Source: Bin16 sp965206315 (GTDB lineage Bacteria > Chloroflexota > Dehalococcoidia > Lucifugimonadales > Australimonadaceae). Taken from it: a stretch of DNA of 64,000 bases. The notes beneath the pieces were generated by a model that saw only the letters and a list, made by a program, of their open reading frames with translations, was not told where the DNA came from and searched no databases. The stretch is taken from positions 2,108,001-2,172,000 of the forward strand of contig OZ242210.1 of assembly GCA_965206315.1 (NCBI GenBank). The letters are read 5' to 3'. Positions 15,934-24,620 of the stretch are shown one piece after another. Numbering within the stretch: the first letter of the stretch is position 1; each line of letters opens with the position of its first letter. The position numbers were made by a program, and so were the translations under genes.

Positions 15934-17313
15934 ATGCTGACGACGGAACAGAACGAACGGTTGGCTCGCGTCGGCCCCGGCACACCCGGAGGCGAGTTGC
16001 TGCGCCGGTACTGGGTGCCATTCCTGCCCAGCGCGAAACTCGACGAAGACCCCGTGCAGGCCGTCCGCCTGCTCGGCGAAGACCTCACCTGCTACCGGGA
16101 CAAGTCCGGCAACATCGGACTCATCGGCCAGCGCTGCATGCACCGCGCCGTTGACCTGCGCTGGGGCATCCCTGACGAGAACGGTCTCCGCTGTCCCTAC
16201 CACGGCTGGATGTATGACTCCAACGGAGCATGTATCGACGCACCTCTGGAGGCCCGCCGCGACATGTTCGCCGACCGGCTCAAGCTCCCCGCCTACCCGG
16301 TGAAGGAGATGGGCGGCCTGCTCTTCGCCTACATGGGGCCGCAGCCCGCACCCCTGCTCCCTCCGTGGGACCTGTTCGTCTGGCCCAACTCCGTCCGGCA
16401 GATGGGCATCGCCGTCCTCAACGCCAACTGGCTCCAGTGCCAGGAGAACACCGGCGACCCCACACACGGCGTGTGGCTCCACGGCTTCCAGTTCCAGTAC
16501 ATCCTCGAGAAGATGGGCGACCACGACCGCCTCGAGAAGATGAGCAAGGGGTTCATGCAGCAGGGCGTCGGCATCAAGGACCTGTACGTCCACTCCACGC
16601 AGTACGGCATGGAGAAGGGCGTCATCTTCTCCAAGGAGCTTGGCGCGGCTGAGGACAAGAAGTCCCGACACTCCACCGTCATCTTCCCGTTCTACACGGA
16701 GCAGAACGCTGCAGGCGCCCCTTGGAGCGAGTTCCAGATCCGCGTGCCGATAGACGACGAGCACACCTACCACATCTCTTACAACACCTACGCTGCGCCG
16801 CCGGGCGTCGAAGCGCCGAAGCAGGACAAGGTGCCCTACTACGAGGTGCCGATCTACGACGAGGACGGGAAGCCGATCCTCGACTGCATCCTGAACCAGG
16901 ACTTCATCGGCTGGTGGGCGCAGGGCCCGCTGACCGACCGCAGCGCGGAGAACCTCGGACGCACGGACATCCCCGTCGTCTTCCTCCGACGCCAGCTGGA
17001 CGAGCAGATGCGCATCGTCGAGGAGGGCGGCGACCCGATGAACGTCTTCCGCGACGAGGCGGAGATCGACGCTCTTCCGCACGAGGATGGGGAGATTTCC
17101 ATCCTGTACGGCGGCGGCAGGCCTGCCGACGCGTGGCTCAACCCCGACTGGGCGAAGGACGTTCCCGAACTGACGCGGAACACCCGTGCCCAGTACCACA
17201 AGGGCGGCGCTGTCTGGGAGTCGGACCGCTATGGCCCGGCTATCCCGCTGGCGGCCGAGCTCCATCGCCGGATGGAGGAGGCGGTGGAAAAGGCGAAGGC
17301 CGGTCCCGCGTAG
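15934..17313 (+). CDS. Rieske [2Fe-2S] ring-hydroxylating oxygenase, alpha subunit (phthalate dioxygenase-like)
   Basis: 459 aa. The Rieske cluster ligands are C68-x-H70 (RCMHRAVDL) and C87-x2-H90 (RCPYHGWMYD). The mononuclear iron site is D175-x2-H178-x4-H183 in NTGDPTHGVWLH. WWAQGPLTDRSAENLG matches the homotrimeric phthalate 4,5-dioxygenase group, with an insertion between the cluster and iron domains. It would hydroxylate or demethylate an aromatic or similar ring with O2 and electrons from a reductase not seen in this window. An extended -10 (TGGTATGCT) ends at 15902. It is followed by a terminator. Confidence 0.9.
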   Translation: MLTTEQNERLARVGPGTPGGELLRRYWVPFLPSAKLDEDPVQAVRLLGEDLTCYRDKSGNIGLIGQRCMHRAVDLRWGIPDENGLRCPYHGWMYDSNGACIDAPLEARRDMFADRLKLPAYPVKEMGGLLFAYMGPQPAPLLPPWDLFVWPNSVRQMGIAVLNANWLQCQENTGDPTHGVWLHGFQFQYILEKMGDHDRLEKMSKGFMQQGVGIKDLYVHSTQYGMEKGVIFSKELGAAEDKKSRHSTVIFPFYTEQNAAGAPWSEFQIRVPIDDEHTYHISYNTYAAPPGVEAPKQDKVPYYEVPIYDEDGKPILDCILNQDFIGWWAQGPLTDRSAENLGRTDIPVVFLRRQLDEQMRIVEEGGDPMNVFRDEAEIDALPHEDGEISILYGGGRPADAWLNPDWAKDVPELTRNTRAQYHKGGAVWESDRYGPAIPLAAELHRRMEEAVEKAKAGPA

Positions 17314-17337
17314 CGCCATCGCACCTGTGTACCGGCG

Positions 17338-17371
17338 GAGAAGCCCGGTAAGCGCCGGGCTTCTCTCGTTT
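17338..17371 (+). terminator. Rho-independent terminator after the Rieske oxygenase gene
   Basis: An 11-bp perfect inverted repeat (GAGAAGCCCGG / CCGGGCTTCTC) with a 6-base loop is followed by TCGTTT, 24 bases after the stop codon. It separates the oxygenase transcript from the PEPCK-like gene. Confidence 0.85.
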
Positions 17372-17445
17372 AACTGAGATGTCGGGGTTGGCGCGTAACG
17401 CAACGGCGCGCTTAACGTAGTAGGGTATGGGGCGCACCACATCAG

Positions 17446-19752
17446 ATGACCGAGGGCAAGCCTCGTTCTTCGGAGAGAAGCGTGACCCAGAGCCAGACAG
17501 ACCAGACCCCGCCCCAGGTGCTGCCCGAGTTCAGTACCGCACTCGACGAACTCATCGCCCTTGCGAGACGCGGGCACGCCCCGGGCAGCGAACTCTTCAA
17601 CCCCAGCGACGAATGGCTCGTCTCCCGAATGCGGGAGATCGGTGGACTGCCCGACTCCGAACGCGGGGCAGCGCTCGACGAGTGGCGAAGCATCGCGGAG
17701 GAGGCTGCTGCTGCGAACGCAGAGGGCAGGGCGGCCGGGCGCGCGGGCCCGGAGGCGGTCGTCCGGTTGAACTCGGGCGGGTTCGCCTTCTACAGCCAGC
17801 GCGGCGTCGCTCGCCAGCCGCATCTCACCCGCTACCTCATGGATGGCTTCACGCCGAACCGCGACTCCCTCGAGTTCGGCCACGATGACCAGCGGCTCTT
17901 CTGTCGCATCCTGCCGGTCATCACCGCGAGGCTCAGCGAATGGCTGGACGCGGGCGAGACCGTCGTGCAGTCCGACCGCCGGGTCTGCGACGCGCCGGGG
18001 CGCTCGTTCCATGCGCGGCAGCTGGTCGTCGGCGCACGCTACCCGCAACTGCCGTACCTGTGGCGGCAGCTCACGTTCGACCTGCCGGAGGGGGAACGCT
18101 CGGGCGAGCCGGACATCGTGGAGTTCTCGATACCCGAGTGGCTGGACATACTCGACCTGCCGGCCGACGTGCGCGATGAGATAGCGGCGCAGAGCCTTAC
18201 ACGGCTCGTGTTCAAGGCGCCGACGCGCGGGCTCTCGCTGCATCTCGGGTTCGACTACGTGGGCGAGCACAAGATGGGCCCGCTCAGCATCGCGATGCAC
18301 CAGACGAAGATGAACGGCGGGCTCGCGCTGCAGGCAGCGTTGAGCGTCGCGCGTATCCGTGCGCTGGACGGCAGTATGAACAACGCAGCCGTCGTCACGA
18401 CCGGGCCGTCTCTCCACGGCAAGAGCACGCTCACCATCATGATCGAGCTGGCGAACAGCGAACTCGCCTCCCGCCTGTCGCTCCACACCGACCCCGAGGA
18501 AGGGGTCTACCCCATGAACGACGACATCATCCTGCTCCAACCGCTCACCGAACCGGTCGAGGTGGAGCTGGACGGGCAGCGCGTCTCCTACGCCTACGGC
18601 ATCGACGGCACGGAGAACAACTTCTACGCCGTGCCGTCCGGCCTCACCCGAGAGGACGACCCCGTGACCTACGACGTCGTGCGTGGCGCTCCCGGCGAGC
18701 CGAACCCGCAGGAGACGCTGGAGAACGTCGTCGCCGACCCGGCGACCGGCGAACCGGACTTCTCGCAGAACCCCACGCGGAATATGCGGATGGTGCTCTC
18801 GCGGCGCAGGTTGCTGCAGCGCAAGGGCGTCGCCGAGGTCATCAGCCGCGTGACGGGCGGCGCGCTGACCGAGGCGGCTCACGTCCCGATGGGGCACATG
18901 CATCGCATCATCTGGCAGGCCGTCATGCGGGAGAACACCGTCATCCCGCCGTTGCGCAGGCTCGGCCTGGAGCAGTACGTCCGCGTGCTCATGTACGGCG
19001 AGGCGGTGCAGATGGGCGCGGCCGCGGGCGCCATCGGCAGGCCGTACGTCGAGTACTTCTCGGACCCGTTCATCATCGGGCTGGAGGACGACAACGCGAA
19101 CCTGCTGTACGACATCCTCAAGCGGATGCGTGCGGACGGCGTGCGGCAGGAGTTCTACGCCTTCAACACCGGCGGCCTCGGCGCCGACACCAACGACGCG
19201 GCAGAGGGCAGGCTCTACCGGAAGATCCCGCGCGAGGTGACGCTGGCGCTGCAGGAGGCCGTGCTCCGCAACGCCGCCAAGTACGAGTACGACCCCTACA
19301 TCGGCTCCGAGGTCGCCGCTGCCGTGACCGACGCCTCGGGGAACGAGGTGCTCGATCTGCGGGCCGAGTGGCTGCCGCGCAACGTCTACGGCGAGGAAGA
19401 CTACGTCCGCCGCATCGACGCGCTGCGCTACCGCCGCTTCTACGGCTCGCCGGAGAACGAGCGCACCGGCATCCTGCGCTATACGAAGGTCGTGAACGCC
19501 CTCACCGATCTGAGCGACGTTCCACCGCCGCGCTCCGAGTGGGAAGCGGCGCGCCTGCTCTCCTTCTACTGGAGCCTGGACCGCTCCTACGAGACGCTCG
19601 CTGAGACTGCGGCGCACCGTGCGGAGGGAGAAGCGCCGTCCGCCGAACTGCTCAGCGCACTGAGCTATGCTTGCGCACGGGGCGTCGTGGAAGGGCTGGC
19701 GCTCTCCTCCGGCGCGGAGGCTGCGCTGCGGGAGCTCGGCATCCGGATATAG
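17446..19752 (+). CDS. Divergent ATP-type PEP carboxykinase-like protein
   Basis: 768 aa, much longer than PEPCK (about 530). The core resembles ATP-PEPCK in order: YVGEHKMG (271-278; family Y-x-G-E-x-K-K-G), P-loop GPSLHGKST (320-328; family G-L-S-G-T-G-K-T-T), MNDD (357-360), LENVVADPATGEPDF (425-439) and TRNMR (444-448; family T-E-N-T-R). The second Lys of the first motif is Met277, and the His before the P-loop (family MHCSAN) appears as Asn in SMNNAA. By alignment to the E. coli enzyme these would be the Mn ligands K213 and H232, so ordinary PEPCK chemistry is doubtful. GTG 17482, with GGAGAG before it, is an alternative start. It opens a catabolic-looking cluster. Confidence 0.6.
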   Translation: MTEGKPRSSERSVTQSQTDQTPPQVLPEFSTALDELIALARRGHAPGSELFNPSDEWLVSRMREIGGLPDSERGAALDEWRSIAEEAAAANAEGRAAGRAGPEAVVRLNSGGFAFYSQRGVARQPHLTRYLMDGFTPNRDSLEFGHDDQRLFCRILPVITARLSEWLDAGETVVQSDRRVCDAPGRSFHARQLVVGARYPQLPYLWRQLTFDLPEGERSGEPDIVEFSIPEWLDILDLPADVRDEIAAQSLTRLVFKAPTRGLSLHLGFDYVGEHKMGPLSIAMHQTKMNGGLALQAALSVARIRALDGSMNNAAVVTTGPSLHGKSTLTIMIELANSELASRLSLHTDPEEGVYPMNDDIILLQPLTEPVEVELDGQRVSYAYGIDGTENNFYAVPSGLTREDDPVTYDVVRGAPGEPNPQETLENVVADPATGEPDFSQNPTRNMRMVLSRRRLLQRKGVAEVISRVTGGALTEAAHVPMGHMHRIIWQAVMRENTVIPPLRRLGLEQYVRVLMYGEAVQMGAAAGAIGRPYVEYFSDPFIIGLEDDNANLLYDILKRMRADGVRQEFYAFNTGGLGADTNDAAEGRLYRKIPREVTLALQEAVLRNAAKYEYDPYIGSEVAAAVTDASGNEVLDLRAEWLPRNVYGEEDYVRRIDALRYRRFYGSPENERTGILRYTKVVNALTDLSDVPPPRSEWEAARLLSFYWSLDRSYETLAETAAHRAEGEAPSAELLSALSYACARGVVEGLALSSGAEAALRELGIRI

Positions 19753-19839
19753 CAGGGCCGAGCCGCGCTCGTCCGGCTCTATACTCCCTGCAGTCAGGGT
19801 GAGGATGGTCACGCGATAACACAGAGAGGAGGGCAGCGA

Positions 19840-20229
19840 ATGGCAACCGTGGAACATCTGCAACCGGAAGGCATGTCCCCGAACGGCGGACGCTACACGC
19901 ACGTCGTGAAGGTTGGACCGTGGGTCTTCATCGCGGGTCAGACTGCGTCAGACGAGAACGGCGACGTGGTGGGCGTTGGCGACCCCGCCGCGCAGGTCGG
20001 GCAGGTCATGAAGAACCTCCGACTCGCATGCGAGTCGGTCGGCGGGAAGTTCGAGGACATCGTCAAGACGACGGTGTACGTCGTTGGCGAAGAGAACGTG
20101 GAGGCGGTACGGGAGGCGCGCGCGAAGTACCGCCCCGAGAAGCCGCCGACCAGCACGCTCCTGATCATCTCCCGCCTTGCGAGGCCGGAGTTCATCATCG
20201 AGATAGAGGCAGTTGCCTACGTGGAGTAG
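19840..20229 (+). CDS. RidA/YjgF/UK114-family protein
   Basis: 129 aa, standard family length. VFIAGQTASDENGDVVG (about 28-44), the VKTTVYVV strand and the C-terminal IIEIEAVAYVE are typical. RidA-type enzymes deaminate reactive enamine or imine intermediates; some relatives act in ring-cleavage pathways. RPEFIIEIEAVA retains the Arg before the final strand, as in active RidA. GAGAGGAGGG precedes ATG 19840. It lies between the PEPCK-like gene and the dienelactone hydrolase on the same strand. Confidence 0.9.
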   Translation: MATVEHLQPEGMSPNGGRYTHVVKVGPWVFIAGQTASDENGDVVGVGDPAAQVGQVMKNLRLACESVGGKFEDIVKTTVYVVGEENVEAVREARAKYRPEKPPTSTLLIISRLARPEFIIEIEAVAYVE

Positions 20230-20277
20230 GCCTGCTTGCAGTAGGATACGCACGAGCAAAACGGAGGAGGGAAGAGC

Positions 20278-21033
20278 ATGGCAGCAGTAACGGTCCTGCA
20301 CCCGGGAATGACGACACAGACGATCCAGATCGCCGGACACAACGGCGACGAGATAGACGCCTACGTGGCGAGGCCGGAAGGGCCCGGCCCGTTCGCGACG
20401 GTGCTCGTGGCGCACCACATGCCCGGATGGGACGAGTGGTGCATCGAGGTGACGCGCCGGTTCGCCCACCACGGCTACCTGGCGGTCTGCCCGAACCTGC
20501 ACCACCGCATGGGCCCCGGCACACCTGCCGAGATGTCCGCCCGCATCCGCGACGACGGCGGACAGCGCGACGCGTTCGTGCTCGGCGACCTGCAGGGCGC
20601 GCTGGACTACATCCGCGGCCGCGACGACGCGACGGGCAAGGTGGGCATCATCGGCTTCTGCTCCGGCGGCCGGGTCGCCTACATGGCGGGCTGCAATCTC
20701 GAGCTGGACGCGGCGGTCGACTGCTGGGGCGGCAACGTCATCCCGACGCCCGACCGCATCAACGAGAACCAGCCGACGCCGGTCATCGACATGACGTCCA
20801 ACATGGGCTGTCCCGTCCTGGGGCTGTTCGGGAACGACGATGGCAACCCGGACATCGAGCAGGTGAACGCCATCGAGGCGGAGCTGCAGAAGCACGGGAA
20901 GGAGTACGAGTTCCACCGCTACGACGGCGCGGGGCACGCGTTCTTCAACTGGGCCGGCACGTCGCACCGTCCGGAGCAGGCCAAGGACGGCTGGGACAAG
21001 GTGTTCGACTTCTACGCCAGGCATCTGAGCTAG
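20278..21033 (+). CDS. Dienelactone hydrolase family protein
   Basis: 251 aa alpha/beta hydrolase. GFCSGGR carries the Cys nucleophile of dienelactone hydrolases (about C127). LFGNDDGNPD supplies the Asp region and the catalytic His is in GAGHAFFNW. The family opens dienelactones made in chlorocatechol and related pathways, although many members are general esterases. GGAGGAGGG precedes ATG. Its position after RidA and before an MDR oxidoreductase supports a catabolic route starting at the upstream Rieske enzyme. Confidence 0.88.
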   Translation: MAAVTVLHPGMTTQTIQIAGHNGDEIDAYVARPEGPGPFATVLVAHHMPGWDEWCIEVTRRFAHHGYLAVCPNLHHRMGPGTPAEMSARIRDDGGQRDAFVLGDLQGALDYIRGRDDATGKVGIIGFCSGGRVAYMAGCNLELDAAVDCWGGNVIPTPDRINENQPTPVIDMTSNMGCPVLGLFGNDDGNPDIEQVNAIEAELQKHGKEYEFHRYDGAGHAFFNWAGTSHRPEQAKDGWDKVFDFYARHLS

Positions 21034-21041
21034 CGCATGAT

Positions 21042-21076
21042 CCCTTCCCCTCGACGGGGGAAGGCCAGGATGGGTG
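21042..21076 (+). repeat. Palindromic repeat family A, copy 1
   Basis: Copy of the repeat with arms CTTCCCC / GGGGGAAG followed by a G-rich tail (GCCAGGATGGGTG). It fills the 44-base gap between the dienelactone hydrolase stop and the next ATG, so the leader of the MDR gene is built from it. Related copies lie at 33825-33865, 33918-33955 and 43760-43800. Confidence 0.8.
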
Positions 21077-21077
21077 T

Positions 21078-22079
21078 ATGAAAGCGGCATTCATACGGAA
21101 CCACGGCGGGCCCTCCGTCATCCAGTACGGCGACGTGCCGGAGCCGGAGGCCGGGCCGGGCGAGGTGCTCGTCCGCGTGCGTGCATCGGCGCTGAACCGG
21201 CTGGACCTCTACACCCGCGCCGGGCTGCGCGGCACGAAGGTTGCGCCGGAGGACATGCCGCGCATCCTGGGCGGCGACTGCGCCGGCGAGATCGCCGCGC
21301 TGGGCGAAGAGGTGGACAGCGTCAACGTCGGGCAGCGTGTTGTCGTGAACCCGCTCTGCGGCACGAGCCCTCCCTCGATGATCGGCACGAACCGGCAAGG
21401 GTCGAATGCCGAATACGTTGCGGTCCCGGCTGAGAACGTCGTACCGATACCGGACTCGCTCTCCTCTGAGGATGCGGCGGCGCTGCCGACCATCTACCTC
21501 CCCACGTGGGGCATCGTCGTGCGTGAGGGGCGGCTGCAGGCGAACGAGACGGCGCTGGTGCTGTCGTCGTCGAGCGGCGTCGGCACCGCTGCCATCCAGC
21601 TCATCAAGGGCGTCGTCGGGGCGACGTGCATCGCGGCCACGAGCACGGGCGAGAAGGTGCGCAAGTCCAAGGAGCTGGGCGCGGACTACGCCATCAACTA
21701 CAAGGTGGAGGACCTCGCGCAGCGGACGAAGGAGCTGACCGGCGGGCGCGGGGTCGACCTCGTGGTTGACAGCACCGGCGCGGCGTTCTTCGAGGACGCG
21801 TACGCGTCGCTGGCGCGCGGCGGCAGGTACGGCATCTGCGGCGTTACGGCGGGCTACCAGGCGCAGATACACCTGGGGCAGCTGTTCAGCAAGCAGCTGC
21901 GGCTGTTCGGCACGTTCATGGGCTCGACCGACGAGCTGCGGCGCATCGTCGATGCCGCAGACAAGGGACAGATCGGCACGGCCATCCAGGCCAGTGTTCC
22001 GCTGGCAGAGACCGCAACCGCGCACGAGGAGATGGAGAAGTCGGAGCACTTCGGCAAGTTCATCATCGTCGTGCCCTGA
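21078..22079 (+). CDS. MDR-family (quinone reductase-like) NADPH oxidoreductase
   Basis: 333 aa. The GroES-like N-terminal domain (VRASALNRLDLYTRAG, GGDCAGEIAALG) is followed by a Rossmann fold with SSSSGVGTAAIQL. The structural zinc cysteine quartet of alcohol dehydrogenases is absent, so a zinc-free quinone/enoyl reductase type is likely. ATG 21078 gives the expected MKAAFIRNHGGPSV start. The start lies 2 bases after repeat copy A1; no strong Shine-Dalgarno is seen. It is followed by an MFS gene 1 base later. Confidence 0.87.
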   Translation: MKAAFIRNHGGPSVIQYGDVPEPEAGPGEVLVRVRASALNRLDLYTRAGLRGTKVAPEDMPRILGGDCAGEIAALGEEVDSVNVGQRVVVNPLCGTSPPSMIGTNRQGSNAEYVAVPAENVVPIPDSLSSEDAAALPTIYLPTWGIVVREGRLQANETALVLSSSSGVGTAAIQLIKGVVGATCIAATSTGEKVRKSKELGADYAINYKVEDLAQRTKELTGGRGVDLVVDSTGAAFFEDAYASLARGGRYGICGVTAGYQAQIHLGQLFSKQLRLFGTFMGSTDELRRIVDAADKGQIGTAIQASVPLAETATAHEEMEKSEHFGKFIIVVP

Positions 22080-22080
22080 T

Positions 22081-23358
22081 ATGCAGGAGACTGAGGGTTA
22101 CCGGGCTCCCCCACGGCGGCGGAAGCGCTGGTTCTACGGCTGGACCATCGTCATCGTCCTCTCGGTCATATCGTTCGCGGGAGGCGTCGAGACGAACCCG
22201 GTGCTCGGCGTCTTCCAGGGGCCGATGACCGACGAGTTCGGCTGGAGCCGCGCGATCTACACGCTCCCGATGTCGATCGGCTCGTTCATGGGTGGCTTGG
22301 CGTCGCTCGTGGTCGGCCCGCTGATGGACCGGTACGGCTCGCGCATCATCATGACCGTGGCCATCGCGCTCATGGGGCTCACCTTCGTCCTCATGGGCGC
22401 GGTGCAGGAGCTGTGGCACCACTTCGCGCTCCAGATACTCGGGCGGACGGTCATCGCCTCCACGTTCTTCATGGTCATCGGCGTCGTCATCCCCAAGTGG
22501 TTCATCGTCATGCGGGGCAGGGCGGGAGCGCTCGCGAACCTCGGGCAGCGCGTGGGGCAGATCGCGTTCCCCGTCATGGTGGAGCGCATCCTCACCGTCG
22601 GCTCGTGGCGGACGGCGTGGGTGGCGATGGGCATCACGGTCTGGGCGTCGTCGCTGCTGCCCGCGCTGCTCTTCCTGCGACGGCAGCCCGAGGACCACGG
22701 GATGCTGCCGGACGGCGTGGACATCCGCGACGCAGGGCGCGGGGGTGGGAGGCGCGCGCCGCCCGTCGAAGTGGCGTTCGACCGGCGTATGGCGCTGCGC
22801 TCGATGGCGTTCTATCTCATCGCGGCTGCGGTGAGCATCCAGAGCTTCGTGACCACGAGCATCCACTTCCACTGGTACTCCTACCTCACCGACGTGGGCG
22901 TCTCCAGCGAGGCGGCGGTCATCTCGCTGTCGCTCTCGCCGCTGATCTCGATGCCGGTCTCCATCGTGGCGGGGGTGGCCGCCGAGCGGGTGCCGGTGCA
23001 GCGGCTGATGGCGTTGAGCTACTACTTCATGGCGGTGAGCATCGCGCTGTTCCTGTTCACGGACAACGCACTGCTGTCGTACGCGTTCGGGCTGCTGTTC
23101 GGCACGGCGACGGGCATCCTCTTCACGGTGATGAACATCATCTGGGCGGACTACTTCGGACGGGCGTCCATCGGCGGCATCCGCGGGATGGTGTCGCCGG
23201 TGCACATGTTCAGCAACTCGATGGGGCCGCTGGCGGCGGCGTGGTCGCACGACGTGACGGGCAGCTACCTACTCGTCTTCACGATCAGCGCCGTGCTGAG
23301 CGCGGTGGGCGGGACGCTCATCCTCCTCGCGCGCCGGCCCCGCCTCACCGGCGTCTGA
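22081..23358 (+). CDS. MFS transporter
   Basis: 425 aa with about 12 membrane helices. The protein begins after a basic stretch (PRRRKRWFYGWTIVIVLS). GPMTDEFGWSRAIYTLP and GPLMDRYGSR match the major facilitator signature between helices 2 and 3, as in the oxalate/formate and monocarboxylate transporter-like group. It is the last gene of the catabolic cluster and may import the substrate. It resembles the second MFS gene at 46116 (shared FYGW/YYGW opening, LLFG.A.G pattern). Substrate unknown. Confidence 0.88.
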   Translation: MQETEGYRAPPRRRKRWFYGWTIVIVLSVISFAGGVETNPVLGVFQGPMTDEFGWSRAIYTLPMSIGSFMGGLASLVVGPLMDRYGSRIIMTVAIALMGLTFVLMGAVQELWHHFALQILGRTVIASTFFMVIGVVIPKWFIVMRGRAGALANLGQRVGQIAFPVMVERILTVGSWRTAWVAMGITVWASSLLPALLFLRRQPEDHGMLPDGVDIRDAGRGGGRRAPPVEVAFDRRMALRSMAFYLIAAAVSIQSFVTTSIHFHWYSYLTDVGVSSEAAVISLSLSPLISMPVSIVAGVAAERVPVQRLMALSYYFMAVSIALFLFTDNALLSYAFGLLFGTATGILFTVMNIIWADYFGRASIGGIRGMVSPVHMFSNSMGPLAAAWSHDVTGSYLLVFTISAVLSAVGGTLILLARRPRLTGV

Positions 23359-23377
23359 GGGGCGTTTTTCTGTTTTT
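23341..23377 (+). terminator. Probable intrinsic terminator after the MFS gene
   Basis: CCTCA / TGAGG arms with extra G-C pairs around the MFS stop codon are followed by GGCGTTTTTCTGTTTTT. The stem is short and imperfect but the T tracts are strong. Confidence 0.5.
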
Positions 23378-23741
23378 CGTCGCATTCTGCTGCATCGCCG
23401 AAATTCCCTCGTAGACCGGCCTTCCGCCTGCAGCGGACGGGCTGCGCTCCGCATCACCGATCGGTACAGAACACCACTGCGAAGCGACAGAATGCAGCGA
23501 ATTGCGACAGGGTCCTCAGGGGGCGCCCGGCGCTCGCCGAACGGATCGAGAGACAGAGCGGAGCGCCCCACGAGGACATGGTAGGAAGCGGGGCATCGTC
23601 GGCGCAATGGGCGCGTGTCACCGTGTGCCATCTGCCCGTTGCGCGGTCAGCCCACCTCCGCTGAAATGGGAGACAAGGTCAGTTGAGTTGACACGTGAAG
23701 AGCGGTGATGCCGACCCGTACGGCATAGATAATGATGCGCC
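23378..23741. other. Non-coding junction before the accessory island
   Basis: 364 bases with no credible gene on either strand. GTCGCATTCTGCTGCATCGC near 23379 and its imperfect complement near 23485-23508 could pair. A TTGACACG (23688-23695) lies upstream of the DUF5131 gene, and the same octamer recurs at 24569-24576 before the exonuclease gene. No -10 at normal spacing was found in either case. Confidence 0.4.
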
Positions 23742-24482
23742 ATGAGCGATAACTCCAAGATCGAATGGACGGAAGCGACCTGGAACCCCGTCACGGGCTG
23801 CACGCAGATATCGCCGGGGTGCGCGCACTGCTACGCCATGCGCTTCGCCAACCGGTTCAGGGGCGTGCCCGGGCATCCCTACGAGCGCGGGTTCGACCTG
23901 CAACTGCGTCCGGAACGCCTGCGCCAGCCGCTCGAATGGGAGAAGCCCCGCCGCATTTTCGTCAACTCCATGTCCGATCTCTTCCACGAAGAGGTGCCTG
24001 AGGAGTACATCCGGCAGGTGTTCGACGTGATGCAGGAGGCCAGCCAGCACACGTTCCAGGTGCTCACGAAGCGGGCGGAGCGCGCGCGGCGACTCGCACC
24101 CGGTCTGCCGTGGCCGTCCAACGTCTGGCTCGGTGTGTCGGTCGAGAACAAGTACTGGACGCGGCGCATCGACGACCTGCGCGAGATCGATGCAGCCGTG
24201 CGCTTCCTCTCGTGCGAACCGTTGCTTGGCCCGTTGGAGGAACTGGACCTCTCCGGTATCCACTGGGTGATCGCGGGCGGCGAAAGCGGCCCCGGCGCGC
24301 GGCGTCCGATGCCGGAGTGGTTTCTTTCGCTCCGCGACCAGTGCGAAGCGGCGGAGGTCGACTTCTTCTTCAAGCAGTGGGGCGCGTTCGACGCCGACGG
24401 CAGGCGTGTCGGGAAGAAGAAGGCCGGCAGGGACCTCGATGGACAGGTGTGGGACGGGATGCCGGTGGCGGTGGCAGCGTAG
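23742..24482 (+). CDS. DUF5131 (phage Gp37/Gp68-like) protein
   Basis: 246 aa. The opening SKIEWTEATWNPVTGC and the C20-x6-C27-x2-C30 cluster (GCTQISPGCAHCYA) are hallmarks of DUF5131, a radical-SAM-like family first noted in phages. IFVNSMSDLFHEEVP, FQVLTKRAERAR and VIAGGESGPGARR are further family blocks. The enzymatic activity is not established. Related proteins are often found next to three-Cys-motif partner (TcmP) proteins, but none is present here. No Shine-Dalgarno precedes the ATG. It opens the accessory island that continues with an exonuclease and an HNH protein. Confidence 0.85.
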   Translation: MSDNSKIEWTEATWNPVTGCTQISPGCAHCYAMRFANRFRGVPGHPYERGFDLQLRPERLRQPLEWEKPRRIFVNSMSDLFHEEVPEEYIRQVFDVMQEASQHTFQVLTKRAERARRLAPGLPWPSNVWLGVSVENKYWTRRIDDLREIDAAVRFLSCEPLLGPLEELDLSGIHWVIAGGESGPGARRPMPEWFLSLRDQCEAAEVDFFFKQWGAFDADGRRVGKKKAGRDLDGQVWDGMPVAVAA

Positions 24483-24620
24483 GTACAGCCTCATACCGTT
24501 TGCGCAAATTGCAAGCGGGCGGATTGCCAATAGTTCTGACATCGGGGCATTGTGTAGTTTCCGTCCGCTTGACACGATGAGTCCTACGCAAGCTTAGGCA
24601 GATGCCAAAGAGGAGGGCTC

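Noticed and set aside
15847..19902. A 1351-codon open frame on the minus strand
   Set aside because: It lies antisense to the Rieske and PEPCK-like genes, is rich in Arg, His and Val typical of a GC-rich shadow frame, and shows no domain. Other long antisense frames (43808-45943, 31958-34465) were rejected for the same reason.
23688..23733. Sigma-70 promoter built from TTGACA and TAGATA before the DUF5131 gene
   Set aside because: The spacing is about 32 bases, too long for the two boxes to work together.
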